Of a stretch of DNA of 64,000 nt, positions 30,848 to 40,304 are shown piece after piece. The first letter of the stretch is position 1; every line of letters starts with the position of its first letter. The stretch is taken from positions 124,001 through 188,000 of the forward strand of contig CAVTTR010000003.1 in the NCBI GenBank assembly GCA_963737745.1. Reading direction: 5' to 3'. This stretch comes from Bog-473 sp963737745 (GTDB taxonomy: Bacteria; Actinomycetota; Acidimicrobiia; Acidimicrobiales; RAAP-2). The notes under the pieces are model-generated. The model saw nothing but the letters and a program-made list of their open reading frames with translations, was not told the origin of the DNA and searched no databases. The position numbers and the translations under genes were made by a program.

Positions 30848-31867
30848 CAGGCGTCCCGCTCCGTGACAAATCTGGCAATGGCGACCAACTCGCTCTTGGG
30901 GCCGGGCGCGAGAGGAATTCGATCGAGGGCGGTCAAGGCCATGGTGAGGTGTGCATCGGCCAGGGCGACCGTCTCCTCCTTGGCGCCACATTCTTCGAGC
31001 AGGAACCGCGCTCGTTCGACGTCGGCGGCCGAGAGCTCGCTCTCGAGCAATCGACGTAACTCTTCGGTGCGCTCGTCGCTCTGGGCGAGAGCGAAGGAAA
31101 CGGGGAGCGTCTTTTTATGTTGGGAGAGGTCGCTCCCCACTGGTTTCCCCGTGCGCGCCGGCTCGCCCCAGACCCCGAGCAGGTCATCGACGGCTTGAAA
31201 GGCTGTACCGAGATGGGACCCGAACTCGCCCAGCGCATGGACGGTCGCATCGGGTGCCCCGGCGAGGATCGCCCCGAGGGAGACGGCGCACGAGAGAAGC
31301 GCGGATGTCTTTCCGCTCTCCATGGCCACACATTCCTCCACGGTGACCGAGGCTCGAGATTCGAACGCCATGTCGTCCGCCTGGCCAGCGATCATGAGCT
31401 GTGTGGCCTCGACCAGACAGCGGGCCGCACGCACCCGCTCGGGCGTCGGCTCATCGAGCAGGACCTGAAGAGCCAGCGTGGCCAGCGCGTCCCCAGCGAT
31501 GATGGCCGATCCGACGCCAAATTCGCTCCACACCGTCGAACGATGACGGCGTTCGGTGTCTTCGTCGATGATGTCGTCGTGGATCAGAGAGAAGTTGTGC
31601 ACCAACTCGATCGCTACCGCTCCGAGCACCCCGACTTCCTCAGGGGCGCCCGCGGCGGCGGCCGCGACCAAGGAGAGGGCAGCACGCACCCGCTTGCCGC
31701 CGCCGGCCAGATGATGGTGCACGGGAGCCTGCAAGGAGGGGCTGAGTCGAGCCACGGCCTCGTCGAGAGCCGGGAGCCACCACTCGTGCAGCACGAGCGA
31801 GCGTGGCCGACACCAACTCATCGGTCGTGAGGTCGTTGGTGTTGGGAGAGAGTGCAGAGGCGGTCAC
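30847..31867 (-). CDS. polyprenyl (farnesyl-type) diphosphate synthase, frame break near 31800
   Basis: A trans-prenyl transferase of about 338 residues that should supply farnesyl diphosphate to HpnC/HpnD. The first Asp-rich motif is His-Asp-Asp-Ile-Ile-Asp-Glu-Asp, the second Asp-Asp-Leu-Leu-Gly, with Gly-Gly-Lys-Arg-Val-Arg before the first. The second motif lacks the usual third Asp (Asp-Asp-x-x-Asp). The N-terminal 23 codons begin at GTG 31867, overlapping the hpnE stop (GTGA), and are in another frame from the rest. Product chain length is inferred from context, not from the sequence. Confidence 0.82.
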
Positions 31868-33213
31868 ATCGCCACCCCTTGCAATTGGTGCTTGGCCTGT
31901 TCGGTGTCCTCGAGGATGGCACGGGCGGCGCTCTCGCCGCTCAGCACGGCCCCCTCCATGGTCGCCGGCCATCCCGTATCGCACCATGCCCCGGCGAGAA
32001 ACAACCCCGGTACCGTGGTCCGCGTCGAGGGGCGGCGGGCGGCAGTACCTGGGTTCCCTCGGAATGTGGCCGCGCGCTCACGGGTGACGACGCCGTCGAC
32101 GAGACGCGCCGTGCGGGCGATCGGGAGGAGGGCTTGCAGGGCGGCGAAGAAGGTGCCGACGAGTTGCGAGGACGATTCGCCAATGTAGTCATCGGCAGCC
32201 GACAGCGAGATGGAAATGCACTGACCAGATCGCAACCCGCTTGAGGAGGTCCGATCGAAGAAGAACTGGATCGGCGAGTTCACGACGGCCGCCAGCGGCG
32301 AGATCCGTGACCTGTCGATCCAGTACCAGATGCACGTTGACAATGGGAGACTGGCCGAGCCCGAGTTCGTCGGGAGCACACCCTCGGGCAGGACCCGTTG
32401 CGTGACCTCGGGCGGCGTGGTCACGATCACCGCGTCGGCGCGGTGTCGGTGCTCGTCGGTCACGACCTCGAGTCCACGGTCACCGCGTTCCACGACGTGC
32501 TGCACCCTGACGCCGACGACGGTCTCCACTCCCGCTGATTCCAGGGCGCGGGCGGCGTAATCACCGTGCAGCTCGGTCAGCGGCACGGTCGACCACCCGA
32601 CATCGCCGGCATCGGCCTGATCGAGGAGGCCGGTGCGGAACACCTTGACGGCTAAGGCCAGCGAGGCTTCCGAAGCGTGGACATTGAGAGTAGGCAGGGT
32701 GATGAGATCCCAGAGCCGATCGATCGCGACATCACTCTGCCCGTGCTGCGACAGCCAGCTCCCGAAGGTCTCGTGTCGAGCCAGGGATCCTCGGGATTGA
32801 GGCGGCTCAAGGCCAAGGCGGGCCACGCCAGGCGCAGCCGCTCCTCCAGAGTCAGGTGCCGATAACGGGCCAGCGACGAAGCGAGGTGAAGGGGAGCACG
32901 CAACGAGGACCGCTGTGATGGACGCCCGCGTCCCGTCGGGGGAGAGGACGGGGATGTCGAGACGCGGCTGCAGGTAGACGGCTTCCCGGGCACCGATGCG
33001 GTCGAGGAACCGCAGATAGGCGGTGCAGCACCGCAAGAACACGTGTTGGCCGTTGTCGAACGAAAGACCGTTGCGCTGGAAGGACCACGTGAGTCCGCCC
33101 AGCCTCAGCCGCCGCTCCAGGAGGGTGACCTGGGCCCCGGCGTCGGCCAGCGACAGTGCTGCGCTCACGCCGGCCAAGCCCCCACCGACGACCACCACAC
33201 GATGGGCGGTCAC
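31864..33213 (-). CDS. hpnE: HpnE, squalene-forming flavin oxidoreductase (frame excursion 32.78-32.91 kb)
   Basis: An FAD-dependent amine-oxidase-fold protein of about 449 residues. In the HpnCDE route it reduces hydroxysqualene to squalene. The dinucleotide-binding motif is Val-Val-Val-Gly-Gly-Gly-Leu-Ala-Gly-Val-Ser-Ala-Ala near residue 6, followed by Leu-Glu-Arg-Arg. The C-terminus has the family Gly-Leu-Phe-Leu-Ala-Gly-Ala-Trp-Cys-Asp-Thr-Gly-Trp-Pro-Ala-Thr motif. About 45 codons in the middle (Leu-Thr-Leu-Glu-Glu-Arg-Leu-Arg-Leu-Ala-Trp) lie in a second frame between two compensating shifts. The GTG start overlaps the hpnD stop. Confidence 0.87.
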   Translation of the reverse strand: MTAHRVVVVGGGLAGVSAALSLADAGAQVTLLERRLRLGGLTWSFQRNGLSFDNGQHVFLRCCTAYLRFLDRIGAREAVYLQPRLDIPVLSPDGTRASITAVLVACSPSPRFVAGPLSAPDSGGAAAPGVARLGLEPPQSRGSLARHETFGSWLSQHGQSDVAIDRLWDLITLPTLNVHASEASLALAVKVFRTGLLDQADAGDVGWSTVPLTELHGDYAARALESAGVETVVGVRVQHVVERGDRGLEVVTDEHRHRADAVIVTTPPEVTQRVLPEGVLPTNSGSASLPLSTCIWYWIDRSRISPLAAVVNSPIQFFFDRTSSSGLRSGQCISISLSAADDYIGESSSQLVGTFFAALQALLPIARTARLVDGVVTRERAATFRGNPGTAARRPSTRTTVPGLFLAGAWCDTGWPATMEGAVLSGESAARAILEDTEQAKHQLQGVAM

Positions 33214-34059
33214 GGCTGTGCCCCGACGAGGCTTTGCCGGCGATCCACACCTTTTCGGCCGCCGGCAAGGAGAGCCGACCGTTGGGTCACGGCGTGGGGA
33301 TCGCGTTCGATGTGCACGAGTAAGCGGTAATAGATGCCGGCCATGGCCCCGACGCAGGCCCGGCTCCGACGATCGAACAGTGGGAGCAGCTGCAATCCGC
33401 GTTCGAACCACTCGTGTGCTCGTGCGCACTCGAAGGCGACCAGCTCCGCCAGAGCGGCATCGTCCGCCCGAGAGGTCCGGAGGGCAGCCGACCGCGATGG
33501 CGTCCTCGGCGGGAAGGTAGACCCGGCCATTGCTGCGGTCTTCGACGACGTCGCGCAGGATGTTCGTGAGCTGCAGCGCAACACCCAGATCATCGGCCAG
33601 TTCGACCGCCGTGGGATCAGTGGCCCCGAACACGGCGAGCGAGAGACGGCCGATGGATCCGGCGACAAGCCGGCAGTAGACGACCAGGTCGTCGAACGTG
33701 GCGTAGCTGGTCCCCCGGACGTCGTTCTCGCAACCCTCGATCAACTCGTCGAAGGCCCCCAGAGGCAGCTGGTACCGAATGGTCGCGGCGGCCACGGCCA
33801 CCAGCACCGGGTCGTCGCCTCCGTGGCCATCGTGCCGTCGATCGGGTGCAGGCTCGCCCGCACCTGCTCGAGCTCGATGAGCTTCTGCGCCGGCGGCGCC
33901 GATGCCGTCACCGATGTCATCGATCTTCCGGGCCAGGGCGTAGACAGAGGAGAGCGCGTGACGCTCGGGGACCCGCAGCAGCCGGATGCCATAGCCGAAG
34001 TTCTTGGCTTCGCGCCGGGTGATCTCCTCACAGGCCCGGTAGGCGGTCTCGGTATTCAC
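33210..34059 (-). CDS. hpnD: HpnD, presqualene diphosphate synthase (frame breaks)
   Basis: A squalene/phytoene synthase-family protein of about 282 residues that joins two farnesyl diphosphates to presqualene diphosphate. The first Asp motif is Lys-Ile-Asp-Asp-Ile-Gly-Asp, the second Asn-Ile-Leu-Arg-Asp-Val-Val-Glu-Asp with Gly-Arg-Val-Tyr-Leu-Pro after it. The start is GTG 34059 with GAGGAAG upstream and overlapping the hpnC stop (GTGA). Frame changes fall near 33890, 33830 and 33470; each side keeps conserved sequence. Confidence 0.88.
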
Positions 34060-34923
34060 GCCGACTTCCTCAACGATGCCGACAAAGCCAGTGCGCCGGC
34101 GAGACGCACGCCGAGGCGCAGCGGGCGGGGCCGACACGACCGGGCCAACACCTCGTAATTGGCAGCCTCGATCGCATCGAGGGCAGCCATTCCTCCCGCC
34201 GCGAATCCGCACACCGCCATGCGGGGCTGCAGCGGGAGCTGGCGCGTCAATGGGGCGGCGGAGGCGAGGAGGCGACGGGCCCGACTCGCTTCGTAGCGCA
34301 GGACGGTCCGCAAGGGGCGGGCTGGTGCGAGCTGCCCGCAGGTCGGCCTCGGCGCATTCGAGTGCCCGCAGGTCACTTTGTGGGAGGTAGATCCGATCAC
34401 GAGCGGCGTCCTCCCCCACATCCTGCAGGTGCTCGATGATCTGCAATGCAATGCACACGTCGTCGGAGAGGGCGATGCGCGCCGGCGAACTCACCTCGAA
34501 GATCCGCAGCACGAGCTCTCCGACCGGCGTCGCCGACAGCCGGCAATAGGCGACGAGATCCTCGAACGTCTCATAACGGACTTCACCGTCTGGTCGCGCC
34601 GATTGGCCTCGATCAGACGGAAGAAGGGATCAAGGGGAAGATCGAATCGCCGGATGGTCGGGGTCAGGCGTTGCAGGAGCGGATGCGTCGCCCGGCCCGC
34701 GGCGGCGAGCTCGAGCTCACGTCGTGAGCCAATCCAGAAGGAGCGAGGCGGTCGCCATCGGCCTCGTCACCGATGTCGTCAGCCAACCGGGCGAAGCCAT
34801 AGACGGCGAGAAGATGGTCCCGCACCGCACGCGGGCAAGAGGCGCGATGCCACCGGAAAGTTCTCAGCGCCCGCCTGCCCCAGCACCGTCTCGGTGCCGG
34901 GCAAGGAAGTCTGGCGTCAACAT
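34056..34923 (-). CDS. hpnC: HpnC, hydroxysqualene synthase (at least five frame breaks)
   Basis: First gene of the operon, a protein of about 290 residues related to HpnD; HpnC turns presqualene diphosphate into hydroxysqualene. Conserved pieces appear in all three frames: start Met-Leu-Thr-Pro-Asp-Phe-Leu, then Glu-Asn-Phe-Pro-Val-Ala-Ser-Arg, Tyr-Gly-Phe-Ala-Arg-Leu-Ala-Asp-Asp-Ile-Gly-Asp-Glu, Phe-Arg-Leu-Ile-Glu-Ala-Asn-Arg-Arg-Asp-Gln, Glu-His-Leu-Gln-Asp-Val-Gly-Glu-Asp and Asp-Arg-Ile-Tyr-Leu-Pro-Gln. The ATG at 34923 gives the family N-terminus; the ATG at 34960 is in a different frame. Either the consensus is poor here or the gene is decaying; the unbroken conserved residues favour the former. 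Confidence 0.78.
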
Positions 34924-34941
34924 CGTGAGTGCGCTCTGGCG

Positions 34942-34980
34942 CCAGTAGTTGTTCGTTCATTGCATGTACATGACTACTGG
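34942..34980. promoter_or_regulatory. palindromes in front of the hopanoid operon
   Basis: An 8-bp inverted repeat, CCAGTAGT at 34942-34949 and ACTACTGG at 34973-34980, encloses a perfect 10-bp palindrome CATGTACATG at 34963-34972. The element lies 20-60 bases before the hpnC start, where an operator for the operon would be expected. No binding protein can be named. Confidence 0.4.
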
Positions 34981-35395
34981 GTTCTGATGGATGAGCGTGC
35001 AGCGAAATCACCGTAAAAACCGAATCTCTGCGATGTGAAACTATCCGTCAATTGCGTGCCGTGTAACACGGCGTTCAAGCAAACGATTGATGGCTGAATT
35101 CGCGCGTGAATACTTCTGACCGTAGTCCGACATGACTCTTCGAGCGAGGAATGAACATCGTGTCGCCACATGGCAACTTCGGAAGCACAAACGAACCAGC
35201 GCGCGCCTTCCGCACAAACGTTTGCTGGGCCATCGCATCTCCGCCTTGCATCCGGCGGAGGCGATATCGCTTCCGTCTCGTCGAACCTTGAGATGAAGTG
35301 CCACCTCCCCGAAGGAGTCACGGTTCGGTCGGGCTGGCGGAGCAGCGATACTGAGTGCGTGTTCGAGCAAGGCTTGACGTGAGGCGTCCGGTCCG
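34981..35395. other. divergent intergenic region
   Basis: About 415 bases between the hopanoid operon and a channel-like gene. It must hold promoters for both. A near-perfect 18-bp palindrome GGAGGCGATATCGCTTCC lies at 35257-35274. No coding frame convinced me. Confidence 0.4.
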
Positions 35396-36558
35396 GTGAA
35401 GGCCATTGAATACATCGTCGGCCTCATTATCGTCGTCTTCACGTCGGCCAGCGTGCTGTTCACCATCGTGCTCCCGCGAGAGCCACGGGGATTCGAGCGT
35501 CTGTCGTCGGTGGTAAATCGGATGGTCCTGTTCGTGTTCATCGGGCTCGCACGACCGGCGCGCGCCTACGAACGAAAAGATGCCTTCCTGGCGCCTGTGG
35601 CGCCGGTGGCCCTGGTTGGTCAGCTGGCGGTATGGGCCGCGCTTCTTCATCGTCGGCTACGCCCTCATGCTCCAGAGCACCACCCACAATTTCGCCTCGG
35701 CTCTCGCCCAAGCTTCGGGGGCGCTCTTCACCGTGGGGACCATCGACCTCAGCGGACGCGCCAACTTTGCGGTGGACATCGCGGCCGGCGCCACATGGGT
35801 GGTCATCGTTGCCCTGCAGATCGCCTACTTGCCCGCTCTCTATCAAGCCTTCAACCGGAGGGAGACCTTGGTGGCCATGCTCGAGAGCCGAGCCGGCGTC
35901 CCGGCCTGGGGACCCGAACTGCTGGCGCGCCACCAGTTGGTAGGCATCATCGATTCGTTGCCGCAGCTCTACTCAGACTGGGAGCAGTGGTCGGCCGAAC
36001 TGGCCGAAAGCCACACCACCTACCCGGTGATGTTGCTGTTTCGATCCCCGGATCCGTGGTTCTCATGGCTGCTCGGTCTCTTGGCCGTTCTGGACGGTGC
36101 GGCAATGCACCTCGCTCTCGCGCCCGAGAACCGCCTCTTCGCAGTCGAGGCTGTGCCTGCGAATGGGCTTCACCTCCCTCAATCGCATCGCCAAGGTCTT
36201 GGGGTGGAAGGTCGACCCCGACCCCAGTCCGGAGGGACCGATCGACCTGACGTTCGAGGAATTCGAAGAAGCAGTTTCCATGCTTGAGCACGTCGGGTTC
36301 CCGATGGAACGGACCGCAAAAGAGGCGTGGCCTGACTTTCGAGGCTGGCGGGTCAACTATGAGACCGTCGCCTACCGACTCTGTGACCACTTGACGGCTC
36401 CGCCGGCGCCATGGTCGGGCAGTCGGCGCCATCTTCGCTCCGGCGTCGTCGCACCAATGCGACCGCCCCAACGTACGCCCGTCCTGGACGAACACCGGCC
36501 CGCCGTGATCATCCCACCCCGCCCCTCACTGGGCGGGAGTCCCACCCGGAGGAGCTGA
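35396..36558 (+). CDS. pore-loop (potassium channel-like) membrane protein, frame breaks
   Basis: About 385 residues in three frames. Start GTG 35396; first membrane segment Ile-Glu-Tyr-Ile-Val-Gly-Leu-Ile-Ile-Val-Val; a frame change near 35640; a Phe-Phe-Ile-Val-Gly-Tyr segment, then Ala-Ser-Gly-Ala-Leu-Phe-Thr-Val-Gly-Thr-Ile-Asp followed by a further membrane segment ending Leu-Tyr-Gln-Ala-Phe-Asn-Arg-Arg-Glu. This resembles the pore helix, filter and inner helix of two-segment K+ channels, with Thr-Val-Gly-Thr-Ile-Asp where Thr-Val-Gly-Tyr-Gly-Asp is usual. A cytoplasmic domain of about 190 residues follows, with another break near 36150. Channel function is inferred from layout alone. 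Confidence 0.5.
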
Positions 36559-36562
36559 CTGC

Positions 36563-37682
36563 TCAATCCTCGACGGCGTGACCCCCTACTGACCGCCGCA
36601 TGGCGGCGTGCAGCCGATTGGGTGTCATCACCCCGAGGTAGCGCTCACCGTCGACGACCGGGAGCCAACGCACATCGTGCTGCAGCATTTCCGCCAGGGC
36701 GGCACGTAACGACGCCCCGAGAGGGAGCTGCACCTCAAAAGGAACGAGATGGTCCGCCACCGTTCCCTTCTGCAACGGGTCCAGCTCCACCCAGCCCAAA
36801 AGATGGTCGTTGTCATCGACCACCACCGCCCAGCGACTTTCGGACTCCGCTGCAACGACGGAAGCGTCTGTCATCGACAGTCGGGGGTCGACGCGGGGCG
36901 GCTGCGCCAGATCGTCGGGCTCGATGGTGGTGACCGCCAATCGTCGGACCCCGCGATCCGAACCGACGAAGTCCGCCACGAACGCCGTCGCCGGACAGCC
37001 GAGGATCTGCGCCGGAGTGTCGTACTGCTCAAGCACGCCACCCTTGGAGAACACGGCGATCCGATCACCCAGTTTGGCCGCCTCCTCGATGTCATGGGTG
37101 ACAAAGACGATCGTCTTCTTCAGTTCGCCTTGTAGATCGAGAAACTGTTGCTGCAGCCGTTGCCGGGTAACCGGGTCGACGGCGCGCGAAGGGCTCGTCC
37201 ATGAGCAGGACAGGCGGATCACCCCCCAAAGCCCTCGCCACGCCAACCCGCTGGCGCTCCCCCCCGGAAAGCTCATGGGGAAAACGCCGGGCGTACGAGC
37301 CGAGGATCCAGGCCGACGAGTTCGAGCAACTCCTGAACCCTGGCCTCCACCCGATCCTTCTCCCAACCGAGGAGGCGAGGAACCGTGGCGATGTTGTCGG
37401 AAACCCGCCGGTGCGGGAACAAGCCGCCCTGCTGGATCACATAGCCGATGCCGCGGCGCAACTCCACCGGATCCATCTCCAGCACATCGGTCCCATCGAT
37501 CAGGATGCGTCCGCCCGAAGGCTCGATGAGTCGGTTGATCATCCGCAAGGTGGTCGTCTTGCCGCATCCCGAGGGTCCGACGAGAACACACAGCTCGCCG
37601 TCGGGCACGGTGAGGCTCAAGGTCGGCCACCGCGACGGAGTCGTGCGCCATAGCGCTTCGACACCCCGTCGAGCGTGATCAT
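36563..37682 (-). CDS. osmoprotectant ABC importer ATPase with CBS domains (OpuCA/ProV type), frame breaks
   Basis: About 373 residues. The ATPase domain has Walker A Gly-Pro-Ser-Gly-Cys-Gly-Lys-Thr-Thr, Gln-Gln-Gly-Gly-Leu-Phe-Pro-His, Glu-Leu-Ser-Gly-Gly-Glu-Arg-Gln-Arg and Met-Asp-Glu-Pro-Phe. Two CBS-like modules follow, the second ending Asp-Val-Arg-Trp-Leu-Pro-Val-Val-Asp-Gly; in OpuA-type importers CBS domains sense ionic strength. ATG 37682 starts Met-Ile-Thr-Leu-Asp-Gly-Val-Ser-Lys. Frame changes near 37640, 37620, 37310 and 37195. It is divergent from the two permeases and binding protein of the same system, 76 bases apart. Confidence 0.82.
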
Positions 37683-37758
37683 GGCCCGAGACATTACCCA
37701 CCGCTTCGGTAGGAAATCTTCGTGACGGCACTACCTTGCGTGCAGCGCCACCGATAAC

Positions 37759-38457
37759 GTGAGGCCGCGTGCTGCTCGGGACGCGAACCCGTTCTTCCGA
37801 TGGAGTTATGTCACCAGCCAATGGAGCCAGATTCAGGGCGATCTGGTTCAGCACATCAAGCTGAGCCTTCTCGCGGTGGCGATCGGCATCGTCATTTCGA
37901 TTCCCTTGGCCGTGCTGGCGTGGCGCTACAGCATCATCCGGGCGCCGGTCTTCGGGGTGGCGAGCGCTCTCTACATCATCCCCTCACTTGCCCTCTTCGT
38001 CATTCTCGGACCGCTGACCGGTTTCGTGGCTTCCTACCAGACGGCCGAGATCGCATTGGTCGGGTACACGCTTGCTCATCCTGATCTGGAACACCGTGGC
38101 CGGCCTCGACGCCGTCCCGGCCGACGCCCGGGAGGCGGCGATTGCATTGGGCTACTCGCCCACCGCCGCCCTCGTCCGGGTCGACCTCCCCCTCGCTCTG
38201 CCGTACATCTTCGCCGGCGTTCGGGTGGCCACGGCCACCGTCATCGGGCTGGTGACGGTGACGGCGCTCATCGGCCTCGGGGGCCTCGGCCAGCAGATCA
38301 CCTACGGCTTCACCATCGGCTACAACACGCCGATCATCGTCGGTCTCGTTCTTTCCATCGTCCTGGCGGCGGTCGCCGGACCTGTTGCTGGTGGGCGCCC
38401 AGCGAGTGGCCGTCCCGTGGGCCCGCACCGCCAGGCCCGCGAAAGGCGACCGACTGA
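37759..38457 (+). CDS. osmoprotectant ABC permease 1 (OpuCB/ProW type), frame breaks
   Basis: A permease of about 233 residues with five or six membrane segments. The Glu-Ala-Ala-Ile-Ala-Leu-Gly-Tyr-Ser-Pro coupling motif (EAA loop) lies around 38130. Frame changes fall near 38065 and 38385, with membrane segments continuing across. It starts at GTG 37759 just before the first hydrophobic run. The next permease starts two bases after the stop, so the two are cotranslated. Confidence 0.78.
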   Translation: MRPRAARDANPFFRWSYVTSQWSQIQGDLVQHIKLSLLAVAIGIVISIPLAVLAWRYSIIRAPVFGVASALYIIPSLALFVILGPLTGFVASYQTAEIALVGYTLAHPDLEHRGRPRRRPGRRPGGGDCIGLLAHRRPRPGRPPPRSAVHLRRRSGGHGHRHRAGDGDGAHRPRGPRPADHLRLHHRLQHADHRRSRSFHRPGGGRRTCCWWAPSEWPSRGPAPPGPRKATD

Positions 38458-38458
38458 C

Positions 38459-39193
38459 GTGCATTTCCTCGACCAGGTGGCCGATTGGTTCACCACATCT
38501 TCGAACTGGAGCGGGTCGCAAGGAATCCCCCTGCTCTTCTGGCATCAGCTCGAACTGTCACTTGACGGTGGTGCTCTCCGCCCTCCTGCTCGGGGGCGGC
38601 CTCGGGGTGTTCCTCGGCCACACCGGCCGGGGCGGGTTGGTCGCCGTCAACGCGGCCAACGCCTTTCGGGCCGTGCCCACCCTGGCCCTGCTCACCTTGC
38701 TCGCCATTCAACCGTCCATCTCGCTCAAATGGAACGGGTTCCTCGCGGCATGGATCGCCCTCACCGCGCTGGCGATCCCTCCCATTTTGACCAACACCTA
38801 CGTCGGGATGCGCGAGGTCGATGCCGACGTACGTGATGCCGCGAAGGCGATGGGACTGACCGGCGGTCAGGTGCTGCGCCGGGTGGAAGCGCCCCTGGCG
38901 GTCCCCTTTGTCATGGCCGGCGTGCGCACCGCCGCCATCGAGGTCGTGGCGACGTCGACACTGGCGGCGTACGTCAGCTTCACGGACCTCGGGCACGTAC
39001 GTGATCACCGGGCTCAACACCAATAATTCGGTGCTCTCGTTCAGCGGTGCCATTCTGGTGGCGGTCATGGCCGGGCTTGGTGGCCGGCGCCCTCGGCCTT
39101 CTGGCTCGGGCGCTGACCCCACTCCCCCTGCGCCGACAGGGCACGCCGGGGCCTTCTCACCGCCCGCCCCGGTCTCGGCCGCTGCTAAGTTGA
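38459..39193 (+). CDS. osmoprotectant ABC permease 2, frame breaks
   Basis: Second permease, about 244 residues. After the GTG start and a short periplasmic or cytoplasmic lead, membrane segments follow, with the EAA-loop Asp-Ala-Ala-Lys-Ala-Met-Gly-Leu-Thr-Gly around 38840 and a Thr-Leu-Ala-Ala-Tyr-Val-Ser-Phe-Thr-Asp-Leu-Gly segment around 38965, typical of glycine betaine/choline permeases. Frame changes near 38560, 38995 and 39080. Heterodimeric permeases of this kind pair with one ATPase and one binding protein. Confidence 0.78.
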
Positions 39194-39307
39194 CAAAGCC
39201 GATCGGATAAGTAAGTATTTCGATCACGCGACGGTTCCATGACGGTCCGATCGCGTCACGCCGAGGGGCGTGTTTCCGCCCCTCCCGACTGGGAAAGGTA
39301 TCCCCAC

Positions 39308-40222
39308 ATGCGTTTCAAGCGCTCCTTGTTCTTCGGTGCCCTGGCCATGCTTGGTCGCCGTGGTCGCCGCGCCGACCGCGGCCTTTGCCTCTGTGCAGCG
39401 CCTCCAGCAAGCCGACCATCATCATCGGTTCGACGAACTTCGAGGAGCAGGCGATCGTTTCCAACATCTGGGCCGACGTCCTCAAGTCGGCGGGCTACAA
39501 CGTCACCGTCGAGCCCGCACTGGGAACCCGGGCAATCGTGGTGCCGGCCATCGAGAAGGGCGAGATCAATCTCGAGCCGGACTACGCCGCCTCGCTGCTC
39601 GACTTCCTGCACAACGGCGCCACCCCTGCGGCCGGCGACAACATCGCCACCGCCATCCCGGCCGATCAAAAGGCGCTCGCGTCGTTCGGAGTGACCGTGC
39701 TTCCCGCGTCGAAGGCGCTGGACACCAACGTCTTCGCCGTCACCAAAGCCACGGCCAAGAAGGACCACCTCACGACCATCTCGAGCCTGAAGCCCTATGC
39801 CTCGAAGATTGACCCTGGGCGGACCCCCCGAATGCCCGACCAACGCCGGATGCGAGTTGGGGCTCAAGAAGGTCTACGGCCTGAAGTTCGCCGGCTTCAA
39901 GAGCCTCGACGAGGCGGGCCCACTCAGCGTGGCCGCCCTCAAGAACGGCAAAGTCCAAGTGGTCGAGCTCTTCTCGAGCGACGGCAACGTGGTGTCCAAC
40001 AACTTCGTCGCCCTCACCGACAACAAGCACCTCGAGGGAGCGGACTACATCGTCCCGGTCATCCGCAAGTCGGTGGACACGCCCGGCGTGGCCAAGATCC
40101 TCAACAGCATCGACGCCAAGTTGACCACCACCGCCATCTCGAAGCTCAACCTCGACGTGACGGCCAAGCAGGAGCAGCCGGCCGCCGTGGCCCAGACCTG
40201 GGTGAACTCGGTCACGGGCTGA
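39308..40222 (+). CDS. osmoprotectant ABC substrate-binding protein (OpuCC/ProX type), frame breaks
   Basis: About 304 residues: signal peptide beginning Met-Arg-Phe-Lys-Arg-Ser-Leu-Phe-Phe, then Ile-Ile-Gly-Ser-Thr-Asn-Phe-Glu-Glu-Gln, which is typical of quaternary-amine binding proteins, Asn-Leu-Glu-Pro-Asp-Tyr-Ala-Ala, and a C-terminal lobe with Gly-Leu-Lys-Phe and Phe-Ser-Ser-Asp-Gly. Frame changes near 39350, 39405 and 39810. The likely ligand is glycine betaine, choline or proline betaine. The binding cage Tyr/Trp residues cannot be placed with certainty. Confidence 0.8.
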
Positions 40223-40304
40223 CGTCGCCGGGCATCGGCCGCGGCGTCACTCCCGATCGACCGCGGACCAGGTCGCCGATTCGGCAGCCCTCAGGTCGGC
40301 TTCG

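Noticed and set aside
31864..34512. One open frame of 882 codons across hpnC, hpnD and hpnE, looking like a triple fusion
   Set aside because: The conserved parts leave this frame several times, and real GTGA stop/start overlaps at 34056-34059 and 33210-33213 separate three genes. The long frame is a by-product of high GC and indels.
38459..39193. Reading the broken osmoprotectant permeases as true pseudogenes
   Set aside because: Membrane segments and the EAA loop are kept across the breaks and the neighbouring ATPase and binding protein show the same error pattern.
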